Below are positions 37,168 through 45,021 of a DNA stretch of 64,000 bases, piece after piece; within the stretch, counting starts at the first letter, position 1, and every line of letters begins with the position of its first letter. Position numbers and translations under genes: made by a program. The stretch spans positions 100,830-164,829 of the forward strand of contig NZ_JABEQD010000010.1 of the NCBI RefSeq assembly GCF_014174395.1, given 5' to 3'. The notes under the pieces were generated by a model that was not told the origin of the DNA, ran no database searches, and saw only the letters and a list, made by a program, of their open reading frames with translations. The stretch is from Gluconacetobacter aggeris. GTDB lineage: Bacteria; Pseudomonadota; Alphaproteobacteria; Acetobacterales; Acetobacteraceae.

Positions 37168-38990
37168 GCTTCAATTCACGCCCTGCCCGAGCCCCCGCGA
37201 CCAGATCGCCTTCATGCAGGATTACAAGCTTCAATCCACGCCCCCACGTGAGGAGCGACCAGCAGCCAGCGCCTCGTCCTGCAAGTCCCACCAGTTTCAA
37301 TCCACGCCCCCGCGTGAGGGGCGACGCCCGATGCACGCCCAGCACGCGCACCCGCGCCTGTTTCGATCCACGCCCCCGCGTGAGGGGCGACCGCCAAGGC
37401 CGGCGAGGCATGCCTGACGGGAAATGGTTTCGATCCACGCCCCCTCGTGAGGGGCGACGCGCGTGAGCGGCGGCGCTGCGACCGTCACCCTCGTTTCGAT
37501 CCACGCCCCCGCGTGAGGGGCGACGCGATTGCCGCGTCGATCAGCGGTCTGTCGAGATGTTTCGATCCACGCCCCCGCGTGAGGGGCGACGTGTGTCGTC
37601 CAGAGCCTGGAGCGATTTGCTCATGTTTCGATCCACGCCCCCGCGTGAGGGGCGACGTCTGCGATCCGCTCGAACGTCGCCCACGGCATGTTTCGATCCA
37701 CGCCCCCGCGTGAGGGGCGACGCACGAGTTGACGCTGCCCGCCACGATCGAAATCGGTTTCGATCCACGCCCCCGCGTGAGGGGCGACCTGCCACCTCAT
37801 CGATATTCCGCCGCAGGACATCGTTTCGATCCACGCCCCCGCGTGAGGGGCGACAGCCCGAGAACCCGGCCTGCGCGCCGTAGCCCGAGTTTCGATCCAC
37901 GCCCCCGCGTGAGGGGCGACACCAGGCCGCCACCTATATCGGCCGCAATCGTGACGTTTCGATCCACGCCCCCGCGTGAGGGGCGACGCGCAGATCGCCA
38001 GGGCCTCGACGGTGCGGAACACGTTTCGATCCACGCCCCCGCGTGAGGGGCGACTCTATCGGCCGTCGCCCGCCAACCCGATGCGGTAGTTTCGATCCAC
38101 GCCCCCGCGTGAGGGGCGACCTGGCGGAGCTTCGCAACCCGGAGCCGCCGGCGGAGTTTCGATCCACGCCCCCGCGTGAGGGGCGACCTGCCAGATGGAA
38201 AACCATCGATCCCAGCAGTCATCGTTTCGATCCACGCCCCCGCGTGAGGGGCGACGCGGCAGCGATACATTCATATTGTCGCCGTTGGTGTTTCGATCCA
38301 CGCCCCCGCGTGAGGGGCGACCCAGTCACGCCTAGGGTAAGCGGCTGAGGTGTGCAGTTTCGATCCACGCCCCCGCGTGAGGGGCGACCGAAGGTTGAGG
38401 CCATGACCGCGCCAAGCTGGAAGTTTCGATCCACGCCCCCGCGTGAGGGGCGACCCTATGTGAGCACGTCATCGCTGCCGCTCGGAGCCGTTTCGATCCA
38501 CGCCCCCGCGTGAGGGGCGACCATCCGGTCTGGGGCTCAGTACCTCCGGACGATCTGTTTCGATCCACGCCCCCGCGTGAGGGGCGACCCCGTCGACCCG
38601 CGGCAAATGCCACACTCGCCAAGTTTCGATCCACGCCCCCGCGTGAGGGGCGACCACGTATCCAACGACGCAATCGTAGGCGAACCATAGTTTCGATCCA
38701 CGCCCCCGCGTGAGGGGCGACCCCAGGCCAATGGCACCGATGTAGTGCCCGAACTGGTTTCGATCCACGCCCCCGCGTGAGGGGCGACCCGCGCATTCTT
38801 GCTCGTGACGGGTCCATATCAGATGTTTCGATCCACGCCCCCGCGTGAGGGGCGACCGCGTCAGCCCCAGAAGCTTGGCCGCCCCCAGAGCGTTTCGATC
38901 CACGCCCCCGCGTGAGGGGCGACCGCACTTCATGGAGCGTGCTCCTCTCCGGTGACCGGTTTCGATCCACGCCCCCGCGTGAGGGGCGAC
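37168..38990 (-). CRISPR. Type I-C CRISPR array, 27 repeats plus one degenerate repeat
   Basis: A 32-nt repeat, on the plus strand GTTTCGATCCACGCCCCCG followed by CGTGAGGGGCGAC, recurs from 37228 to 38990. I count 27 copies separated by 26 spacers of 33-36 nt. A decayed 28th copy begins at 37168. On the minus strand each repeat ends in GGATCGAAAC, the type I-C crRNA handle, so the array is read leftward from the cas2 side. The repeats at 37228 and 37294 carry CAATCC in place of CGATCC, the first also CACGTGAGGAG, and the one at 37427 has CCCCTCG. Variants cluster at the leader-distal end, as expected for the oldest repeats. Confidence 0.98.
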
Positions 38991-39173
38991 CCCCAGCCAG
39001 CATTACACGATGAGAAAAAACATAAAAATGGGCGGCCAGCGCGAATGCCCCGGCCTCAATGCCGCTACCAACGCGAGAGATCCCTCCCGCAAACTCAAAA
39101 TGCAGAAATTCCATAACGTTACGCCCTGCGCGAACCTGCCGGCATTTGATCAACAGCTAACGGTTCGCGGGCG
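38991..39173 (-). promoter_or_regulatory. CRISPR leader
   Basis: 183 bp between the last perfect repeat and the cas2 stop, richer in A and T than its surroundings (for example GAAAAAACATAAAAAT near 39011, CATAACGTTACG near 39112). By orientation of the repeats it is the leader, holding the array promoter and the integration site for new spacers. No gene is seen. Confidence 0.8.
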
Positions 39174-39464
39174 TCAGAATAAAAGAGGGCCGTCCAGATT
39201 GAGCACAGGCTTTGCCCCGACATGTTCCACCCGGCGTTTCCCCGATGCGCCCAACTGGTAAAACCGCAGACTATCCTTGCTCGGGTCGATTTCTGCCATC
39301 AGGCTCGCTTTCAGCATCGCCCAGCGCGCCGGATCGACTTCACACTCGAATACCGAGTTCTGCACCCGCTGTCCAAAATCAAGGCAGGCTTTCGCGATCC
39401 GTCGAAGGCGGCCCCGCCCGGCCGCATCCTGCGTATTCACGTCATAGGTTATCAATACCAGCAT
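39174..39464 (-). CDS. cas2: CRISPR-associated endonuclease Cas2
   Basis: 96 residues with the ferredoxin-like fold opening MLVLITYDVNT, where Asp8 is the conserved acidic residue. SVFECEVDPARWAMLKASL and RFYQLG are the usual core strands. It forms the integrase complex with Cas1. It sits 3 bp after cas1 and next to the leader, the normal I-C arrangement cas4-cas1-cas2-array. Confidence 0.97.
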   Translation of the reverse strand: MLVLITYDVNTQDAAGRGRLRRIAKACLDFGQRVQNSVFECEVDPARWAMLKASLMAEIDPSKDSLRFYQLGASGKRRVEHVGAKPVLNLDGPLLF

Positions 39465-39467
39465 CGA

Positions 39468-40508
39468 TCACTTCCAGACAAAGGCAGGATAGCCATCCAG
39501 GTCGCCGCGCAGATGGCGCGCAAGCAATTGAGCCTGCACATGGACGACAAGACCGAAAGACAGGCTTTCGCCCAGAAACGGATGACGCAATTCCTCCTTC
39601 TTGCGCTCCTGCCAGGCCACCAGCACCGCCTTGCGCGCATCCTCGGTCATCTGCACCGCCCCACCCTCTTCCACGATGAAATCCCGTGCTCCGATCTGAC
39701 GACGATTGATCAGGCTGAGCGCCAGCCGATCCGCCAGAACAGGACGCATTTCCTCCATCAGGTCGAGTGCGAGACTGGCCCGGCCCGGACGGTCGGCATG
39801 CAGCAGGCCGACCTGAGGATCGAGCCCCACGGTCTCCAGCGCCGACCGGCAATCATGCCCAAGCATCGCATACAGGAAGGACAACAGGGCATTGACCCGG
39901 TCCAGCGGCGGTCGCCGCGACCGCCCCCCGAAAACGAACGCCGGGTCGTCGGGCCGGATCAGATGATTGAACACGGAAAAATAGAGGCGCGCGCAATCGC
40001 CCTCAATTCCACGCAAGACATCGATCGTGTCGGAAACCAATGTCCGCCTGGCCGCATGGGAAAGCTGACGCTCGACCGTCCGGAGCGCATCGCGTGCGTC
40101 CTCGCTCATCGTGACGCTATGGTCACGCAACGCCCGCATGATGACAGTACGCTGATTGGCAGCCTTCGCCGCAACAACCCCCCGCACGATGGGCACAGCC
40201 CGCTCGGGGGCGTCCGCAACCCGATATTGTGTCCGCCGCAGCAGGACATTGCCGCTACGCTGTCCTTCGACCCGCGCCAGGAAGCGTCCGTTCGGCGCGA
40301 GAAATGACAGGGCGATACCGCGTTCCGCGCACGCCGCCATAATGGCTGGCGATGCCCCTACCCTGGTAAAACAGACAACCCCGTCCAGCAGATGGAGCGG
40401 CACACGCCCCCGCTCGGCCCCCTCGACCTCGATGATGATATTCTCGCGATCCTTGCGCAGCCAGGCATCTTCAGTCGTGACATAGATCGTATTGAGCAGA
40501 CGGCGCAT
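39468..40508 (-). CDS. cas1: CRISPR integrase Cas1 (type I-C)
   Basis: 346 residues. The opening LLNTIYVTTEDAWLRKDRENI and the catalytic block ALETVGLDPQVGLLHADRPGRASLALDLMEE (given by ends ALETVGLDPQ and LALDLMEE) carry the metal-binding Glu, His and Glu/Asp set. It inserts new spacers with Cas2, here assisted by Cas4. Three bases separate it from cas4. Confidence 0.97.
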   Translation of the reverse strand: MRRLLNTIYVTTEDAWLRKDRENIIIEVEGAERGRVPLHLLDGVVCFTRVGASPAIMAACAERGIALSFLAPNGRFLARVEGQRSGNVLLRRTQYRVADAPERAVPIVRGVVAAKAANQRTVIMRALRDHSVTMSEDARDALRTVERQLSHAARRTLVSDTIDVLRGIEGDCARLYFSVFNHLIRPDDPAFVFGGRSRRPPLDRVNALLSFLYAMLGHDCRSALETVGLDPQVGLLHADRPGRASLALDLMEEMRPVLADRLALSLINRRQIGARDFIVEEGGAVQMTEDARKAVLVAWQERKKEELRHPFLGESLSFGLVVHVQAQLLARHLRGDLDGYPAFVWK

Positions 40509-40511
40509 ATC

Positions 40512-41180
40512 TCATTCCGGACCAAGGCTGGCATCGATCTGCCGCGCCAGCCACGCCCCGACATGGGACGCCTTTTCGACCACGCGCGGAACGCATAAAT
40601 CCTGAAGCGAACATTGCTTGCAGGCCGGCGTATAATGCGGCGCCGGCGTTTGGCCCGACGCCAGCATGGCTCGGACCGCATGCGCGGCATCCGCCGTCAC
40701 CCGCCGCAATTCCGGCGTGAAATCGACGGCCAGTCGCCGCCGTGTCTCGCCATAGAACAGGGCCCCCGCCGGCACCGGCACACCGAACATCTCCTCCAGG
40801 CAGAGCGCTTGCGCGCAAAGCTGCACTTCGTCGGCACGATGGGCTTTCGGGCGACCACGCTTGTACTCGACGGGATAAGGAACGGACTCCGCGCCCTCGC
40901 GGTGAAATTCCACCGCATCGGCCTTCCCCGCCACCCCCAGCTCCAGCGACCGGATCACCATGCCCCGCACCGTCCGGACCCCAGCCCGCCGATCCGGACG
41001 CCCGGAATCCACCCGCTCATGCATCAACCGCCCTTCGGCCGTCGCGCCATCTTCAGCCCAGACCTGCTCCACATGGATCAGCGCACATTGCCGAGGGCAA
41101 AAAAGATAATGCTGCAACGCCGACAAAGGCACGAGAGCATCCTCAGCGGCGGGATCAGGTGGCTGCGCCTGTTGGACCAT
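40512..41180 (-). CDS. cas4: CRISPR-associated exonuclease Cas4
   Basis: 222 residues. Four cysteines for an iron-sulfur cluster are present: FCPRQC near residues 27-32 and CKQCSLQDLC near the C-terminus. RecB-like nuclease residues lie in GRLMHERVDSG and YPVEYKRGRPK. Cas4 trims prespacers and selects the PAM. AAGGGA lies 7 nt before the ATG. Upstream is a 325-bp gap before cas7, so cas4-cas1-cas2 probably have their own promoter, inside the site matched by the noncanonical crRNA. Confidence 0.95.
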   Translation of the reverse strand: MVQQAQPPDPAAEDALVPLSALQHYLFCPRQCALIHVEQVWAEDGATAEGRLMHERVDSGRPDRRAGVRTVRGMVIRSLELGVAGKADAVEFHREGAESVPYPVEYKRGRPKAHRADEVQLCAQALCLEEMFGVPVPAGALFYGETRRRLAVDFTPELRRVTADAAHAVRAMLASGQTPAPHYTPACKQCSLQDLCVPRVVEKASHVGAWLARQIDASLGPE

Positions 41181-41213
41181 ATGGTTCCCTTAATCGTAAT
41201 GCGCCACCTTCGT

Positions 41214-41249
41214 TTCCACATTGCGGCCAGGTATTTAACCATTGACCCG
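41214..41249 (+). promoter_or_regulatory. Protospacer-like site upstream of cas4 (PAM TTC)
   Basis: TTC at 41214-41216 is followed by CACATTGCGGCCAGGTATTT and on to AACC. Aligned with the spacer-like stretch starting at 41440, 18 of the first 22 positions are identical; the mismatches are positions 6, 9, 12 and 18. TTC is the known type I-C PAM. The site lies 34-69 bp upstream of the cas4 start and contains TTAAAT on the minus strand, a possible -10 box. Binding of the crRNA-guided effector there would block cas4 transcription. Confidence 0.7.
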
Positions 41250-41404
41250 CCCGCCCGAACAGTGCTTCTTAGGCGCTGTGGTCTCTCCACCAGCGCACAC
41301 AGCGCAAAACTGAGTAAGCCAATGCGACATCAGAGACGGATACGCGTAAAAATCTTCGGAGTGTGCTGCCTGGAAATCGAGTGGCTACCTCCATAGTGAC
41401 AAAA

Positions 41405-41504
41405 CAATGTCGCCATCCTTGGATGGCGTGGATCGAAACCACATCGCAGCGAGGTAATTAATCTCTACCGTGCGGGTCTCGCATCACCCGAGACCCGCCT
41501 TTTT
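41405..41504 (+). ncRNA. Noncanonical crRNA (CreR/CreA-like), solitary pseudo-repeat plus spacer
   Basis: 41409-41439 is a single 31-nt CRISPR repeat variant. It keeps GTCGCC at the 5' end and GGCGTGGATCGAAAC at the 3' end, but has a different stem, CGCCATCC-TT-GGATGGCG, which still pairs. A 32-nt spacer-like stretch (41440-41471) follows and then an intrinsic terminator (41472-41504). CATAGT at 41392-41397 is a possible -10 box; the start is an estimate. The unit is antisense to the cas operon. Similar degenerate mini-CRISPRs are known in other type I loci as Cas-regulating RNAs (CreR) or as antitoxin RNAs (CreA). Confidence 0.75.
41472..41504 (+). terminator. Intrinsic terminator of the noncanonical crRNA
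   Basis: GCGGGTCTCG (41472-41481) pairs perfectly with CGAGACCCGC (41489-41498) over a 7-nt loop and is followed by CTTTTT. The T-run is on the plus side only, so it ends a plus-strand transcript and does not serve cas7, which stops at 41506 on the other strand. Confidence 0.88.
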
Positions 41505-41505
41505 C

Positions 41506-42426
41506 CTACCGTTCGATCATCTCCACCCCCGCAGGCAGGTTTTCGCTATCGATCGACACCTGATAATCCGCCCATTGCCGCGCCGCCGGCCAGTTGTCGG
41601 TCGCCGGGCTGCCGACCGGCTGCACCGAACCCTGATGCACCCGCTGCACGCTCACCCGGTCGAACAGGCTCTGCGCCCGGGCATTGCCCAACGCGCTGGC
41701 ATGGCGGAACAGGATCAGCTTGCGCGTCGCCATCTCGCCGCGCGCCGCCGACCGGTCATGGTCGAACATCTGCTCCAGCGCCCGCCACAGCAATTCCAGA
41801 TCGTCTTCCGAAAAGCCGGTCCCCTTGACCGGGTGCGACGCCAGCGGCGCCGAAACAAAGCCATGCACCCGATACAGCCCGTAGGGCACGATATGCTTGC
41901 GCCCCATGGTGCGTCCGCCTTTTTCCTCGGCATCCTTCTCGGTGGTAGCAGCCAGCCGGGTGATGGAAATTTCCAGTGGCAGGATCGGCTCGACCGAACG
42001 GGCGAACGAGAACTGCACAGGCCCCCGCACCTGCCCGGCATTCACGCCGGTCGTCATCACGGCCCCGAACGTCCGGATGTCCCAGAAATTCGCACACATC
42101 CATGCCGTCAGCGCCCGGGCCTTGGCCTCGTCCTTCGGTAGCTTCTTCATCTCCTCCGCCTTGGTGACGTCGGGCATGATCGCCTTCCAGGCTTCGGCAT
42201 GCTCTTTGTTCAGCGTCGCACCGTCGGACATATAAATTTTATTGTCCGAAGCCAGGGCAACGAAATTGCGCACCTTGCGCTTCAACGCCACATCCGACAC
42301 CAGCCCCTGATTGGTTTCGGGGTCGAGACGCGGCATGTTCCCCGCATCGGGGTCTCCATTCGGATTGCCGTCGGTCACATCGAAGAACAGGACGAATTCA
42401 TAACGGTTGGTAACAGGCGTGCTCAT
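41506..42426 (-). CDS. cas7: Type I-C Cascade backbone Cas7 (Csd2)
   Basis: 306 residues. The opening [25 protein letters not shown] (ends YEFVLFFDV and PDAGNMPR) is the Csd2 signature, and [20 protein letters not shown] (by its ends FGAVMTTG and GPVQF) is the thumb region. Multiple copies line the crRNA in the effector. The ATG overlaps the cas8c stop by 4 bp. It is the last gene of the effector string before the cas4 gap. Confidence 0.97.
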   Translation of the reverse strand: MSTPVTNRYEFVLFFDVTDGNPNGDPDAGNMPRLDPETNQGLVSDVALKRKVRNFVALASDNKIYMSDGATLNKEHAEAWKAIMPDVTKAEEMKKLPKDEAKARALTAWMCANFWDIRTFGAVMTTGVNAGQVRGPVQFSFARSVEPILPLEISITRLAATTEKDAEEKGGRTMGRKHIVPYGLYRVHGFVSAPLASHPVKGTGFSEDDLELLWRALEQMFDHDRSAARGEMATRKLILFRHASALGNARAQSLFDRVSVQRVHQGSVQPVGSPATDNWPAARQWADYQVSIDSENLPAGVEMIER

Positions 42427-44213
42427 TGATCGCTTCCCTCGTCATCGTCCTGAATCGCGGCAGCCACATCGGGGCGGCCTTTGAATTGTTCTTTGCGCTG
42501 ATGGTAATATCCCACCACAAAACGTCCCTGTTCGAGCAAAGGCAGGGATCGCGGCAGATCCGGCGGCAATTTGTCCAGAATGTCCGTTATCTCCCGCTCC
42601 ACCCAACCGCCCCTGCCATCCTTGCGCAAACGGGCCAGATGGTTCTGCACCCCGCGCAGCAGCAGCGGAAAGACGGTGGCCGGAGTGGCCGAGGCCGCGC
42701 CGAAATAGCGGTCCCTGATCGTGGCGTTGACCTTGCCCAGGGCCATGCGCTGCGCGGCTTCCAGCACCGCGAACAGCCGCCCCAATTGATAGGCCTTGTT
42801 AGGCTCGTCCGGTGCCAGGCTCACAGGCACATCCTCCTTTTTACGGTCTTTGCGATGGTCACGGGTCAGCACGGCGCGAATGACAGCCACATGCCAGCCC
42901 GAGAGCGGGTCATCTCCGGCGCGCAGGCGGATCATCACCGCCGCCAGCAGGCTTTGCGGGTAGCGCCCGCCCGTCAGCACCGCCCGCATGACCTCGCCAG
43001 CCAACTGGGGCGGAATATTCTTCGCCTCCTGAAGCAGGGCGGTGGTCCTGACCAGCAGGCGAAAGACCGAAGGCGCGCCGCCCCAGTTGAAAGGGCGCGG
43101 TTCGATATGCAGATCCCGGTAATGCGCGGCCAGATTTTCGGCGAATTCGCTGAATTCCCCCGTCAGCCAGAAACGCACGGACAGGCGCGCCGCATTGGGT
43201 GACAGCCCCAGCACGTAAAAACGCGTCCCCGGCAGAATGTCGGGGCGCAGATCGGCAAGCGCCCGCCCCTGCGCGATGGCATCCATATCCCGCCCGATCT
43301 TCGCCTCTTCCTCGGCATCCGTCGGCGGGTCGTTCACGCCGGCAAACCAGCCTTCCGCCGCTTCGGCCGCATCGGCATGGCTTCCCTCGGCATTGCGCGC
43401 ATCGGCCCAGAACACCACCGTCGCATCTCCGATCGGCCGGCGAACCCGATTCGGCCCATCACGGGTCAGCAGATGATTCAGCGCCGCCCCATACCGAAAA
43501 GCCGCCACCGCGCTGGTCGGCGCATTCGCCCCCTGCTCCTTGCCCAGCGAAGTAAAGGCATCGAGATTGAACGAAACCAGCGCCGCACCCGCCGTCTGGG
43601 CCCCTTCGACGCCCTTGATGCTCGGATGCAGGCGCGCGATCGGCGCCTGCTCGCCCGTAATCAGACAGAAGGCTGTCGCGGCCCCAACATCCGCCTCGCC
43701 CTTTTCGACCAGGGCACGCGCCGCAGGCCGCTGGTGAATAAAACGCCGTTCTCCAGCCAATCGGAACATGACGTTGGCATCCAGCATCTCAGGCCGGAAC
43801 CGCGTTCCGTCAAAATGCTCTGGCCGCCAGCGTTCCAGAAACCGCAGAAGCGCCGTCAGGCCTTCATCCGTCTGCCCCGCGAGACGCTGCTGGTGAAATG
43901 CGACAAATCTGGCATGCTCCTCCGCCGTGCGTTTGTCATTGCCCGCCGTGCGGCCCAGAACATAGGCCGTCTTGTCCCACAGGAAATTCGGCACAATTCC
44001 CACCGTCCGCTTGACGGCCGCCGGCACCTGATACAGCACGGTCTTCGGCTTCTTGCCGCGCGTATCGTGCAGATCGATGACATCGATCAGTCCGCCATCG
44101 GCATCGATTTCAATAACCCAACCAAATTTTTCCGAACTCCATCCCGGTGATGCCACCGCGCCACGCTCGGCCAGACGATGATAATATCCCTCCAGCGCCT
44201 GAAGGATCGTCAT
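42423..44213 (-). CDS. cas8c: Type I-C Cascade large subunit Cas8c (Csd1)
   Basis: 596 residues, normal for Csd1. It starts [18 protein letters not shown], typical for the family, and contains [27 protein letters not shown] (by ends YQVPAAVKR and DKTAYVLG), also family-typical. Cas8c recognises the PAM and the target strand, and an internal start usually yields Cas11c from its 3' part. ATGA-type overlaps with cas5 and cas7 mark one operon. Confidence 0.95.
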   Translation of the reverse strand: MTILQALEGYYHRLAERGAVASPGWSSEKFGWVIEIDADGGLIDVIDLHDTRGKKPKTVLYQVPAAVKRTVGIVPNFLWDKTAYVLGRTAGNDKRTAEEHARFVAFHQQRLAGQTDEGLTALLRFLERWRPEHFDGTRFRPEMLDANVMFRLAGERRFIHQRPAARALVEKGEADVGAATAFCLITGEQAPIARLHPSIKGVEGAQTAGAALVSFNLDAFTSLGKEQGANAPTSAVAAFRYGAALNHLLTRDGPNRVRRPIGDATVVFWADARNAEGSHADAAEAAEGWFAGVNDPPTDAEEEAKIGRDMDAIAQGRALADLRPDILPGTRFYVLGLSPNAARLSVRFWLTGEFSEFAENLAAHYRDLHIEPRPFNWGGAPSVFRLLVRTTALLQEAKNIPPQLAGEVMRAVLTGGRYPQSLLAAVMIRLRAGDDPLSGWHVAVIRAVLTRDHRKDRKKEDVPVSLAPDEPNKAYQLGRLFAVLEAAQRMALGKVNATIRDRYFGAASATPATVFPLLLRGVQNHLARLRKDGRGGWVEREITDILDKLPPDLPRSLPLLEQGRFVVGYYHQRKEQFKGRPDVAAAIQDDDEGSDQ

Positions 44214-44881
44214 CGCGCCGCCCCGCGTGCCAGACAGGCATTCACGTCGATCACCCCGTCTTCCATCACCGCACGATAGAAGCGTGACGCCCTGTCATGG
44301 GCAAAATCGATATCGTGCAGCATCCAGCCGAAATCGACAGTGCGCTTGTCCGCCGCCAGTTCGCACGCAGGAAACGTCGCATCGTCCGTCACCAGTGCGA
44401 ATTCCGCATCGAACTCGCGCGTGCCAAGACAGGGCCGATGGAAACATTGCCCCTGCGCGGCACGGCGGTTGAACATCGACGCATGCTTGGCCGCCGTATC
44501 CTCCGGCCCGGCTTTCGCGGTCAGGGTGAAATGGGCCTCGATCACATAACCCACGTCCACAAGCGCCAGCGTGGCGCGCTGCTGGCGGTTTTCCTCCACC
44601 ACCATGCCCAGCCCCTCGGTCGTGCCGCGCTTCATCGCGCTGGCCGCATTGGCGGCACTGGCTTTGGCCCCGACCTCATTGCGGCGGATGGACTGGAAAC
44701 GGATCGGCTTCAGCACATGAATCCGGTCGATATGCCAGCATATCGCCGGCTTCCAATGAATGGATTCAAGAATACCGCGTGCCGCCGAAGGGGTTATCAC
44801 ATCGTAACTGACACGTTCGACCTTGAGTTCGGGCCGTGTAAAACAGGCCCGTTCCCCCCAGACATGCAATCGGATGCTCAT
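44210..44881 (-). CDS. cas5: Type I-C crRNA endonuclease Cas5 (Cas5d)
   Basis: 223 residues from the ATG at 44881, preceded by GAGGAG; a longer frame from 44923 lacks a ribosome binding site. The family opening MSIRLHVWGERACFTRPELK and the block ESIHWKPAICWHIDRIHVL are diagnostic. In type I-C, Cas5 replaces Cas6 and cuts repeats at the base of their hairpin. A 140-bp gap separates it from cas3, unusually long for this gene pair. Confidence 0.95.
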   Translation of the reverse strand: MSIRLHVWGERACFTRPELKVERVSYDVITPSAARGILESIHWKPAICWHIDRIHVLKPIRFQSIRRNEVGAKASAANAASAMKRGTTEGLGMVVEENRQQRATLALVDVGYVIEAHFTLTAKAGPEDTAAKHASMFNRRAAQGQCFHRPCLGTREFDAEFALVTDDATFPACELAADKRTVDFGWMLHDIDFAHDRASRFYRAVMEDGVIDVNACLARGAAR

Positions 44882-45021
44882 CCTGCTCCTCGACCTGACT
44901 GGCCCGACACCACGCGCATCCAATGCGGTATCGGTTCGTCATCATGATGGGCATTTATTATGTTCCGGCGCAACCATGCCAAAGAACATTCCTCCTACGC
45001 ACGCCGGCCACGTCTCCGTTA

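Noticed and set aside
39222..41396. Plus-strand frames of 260-360 codons opposite cas1 and cas4
   Set aside because: Antisense to well-supported cas genes; no motifs.
41413..41444. The solitary repeat as a displaced array remnant
   Set aside because: Compensated stem, own terminator and a PAM-flanked target nearby argue for function and against debris.
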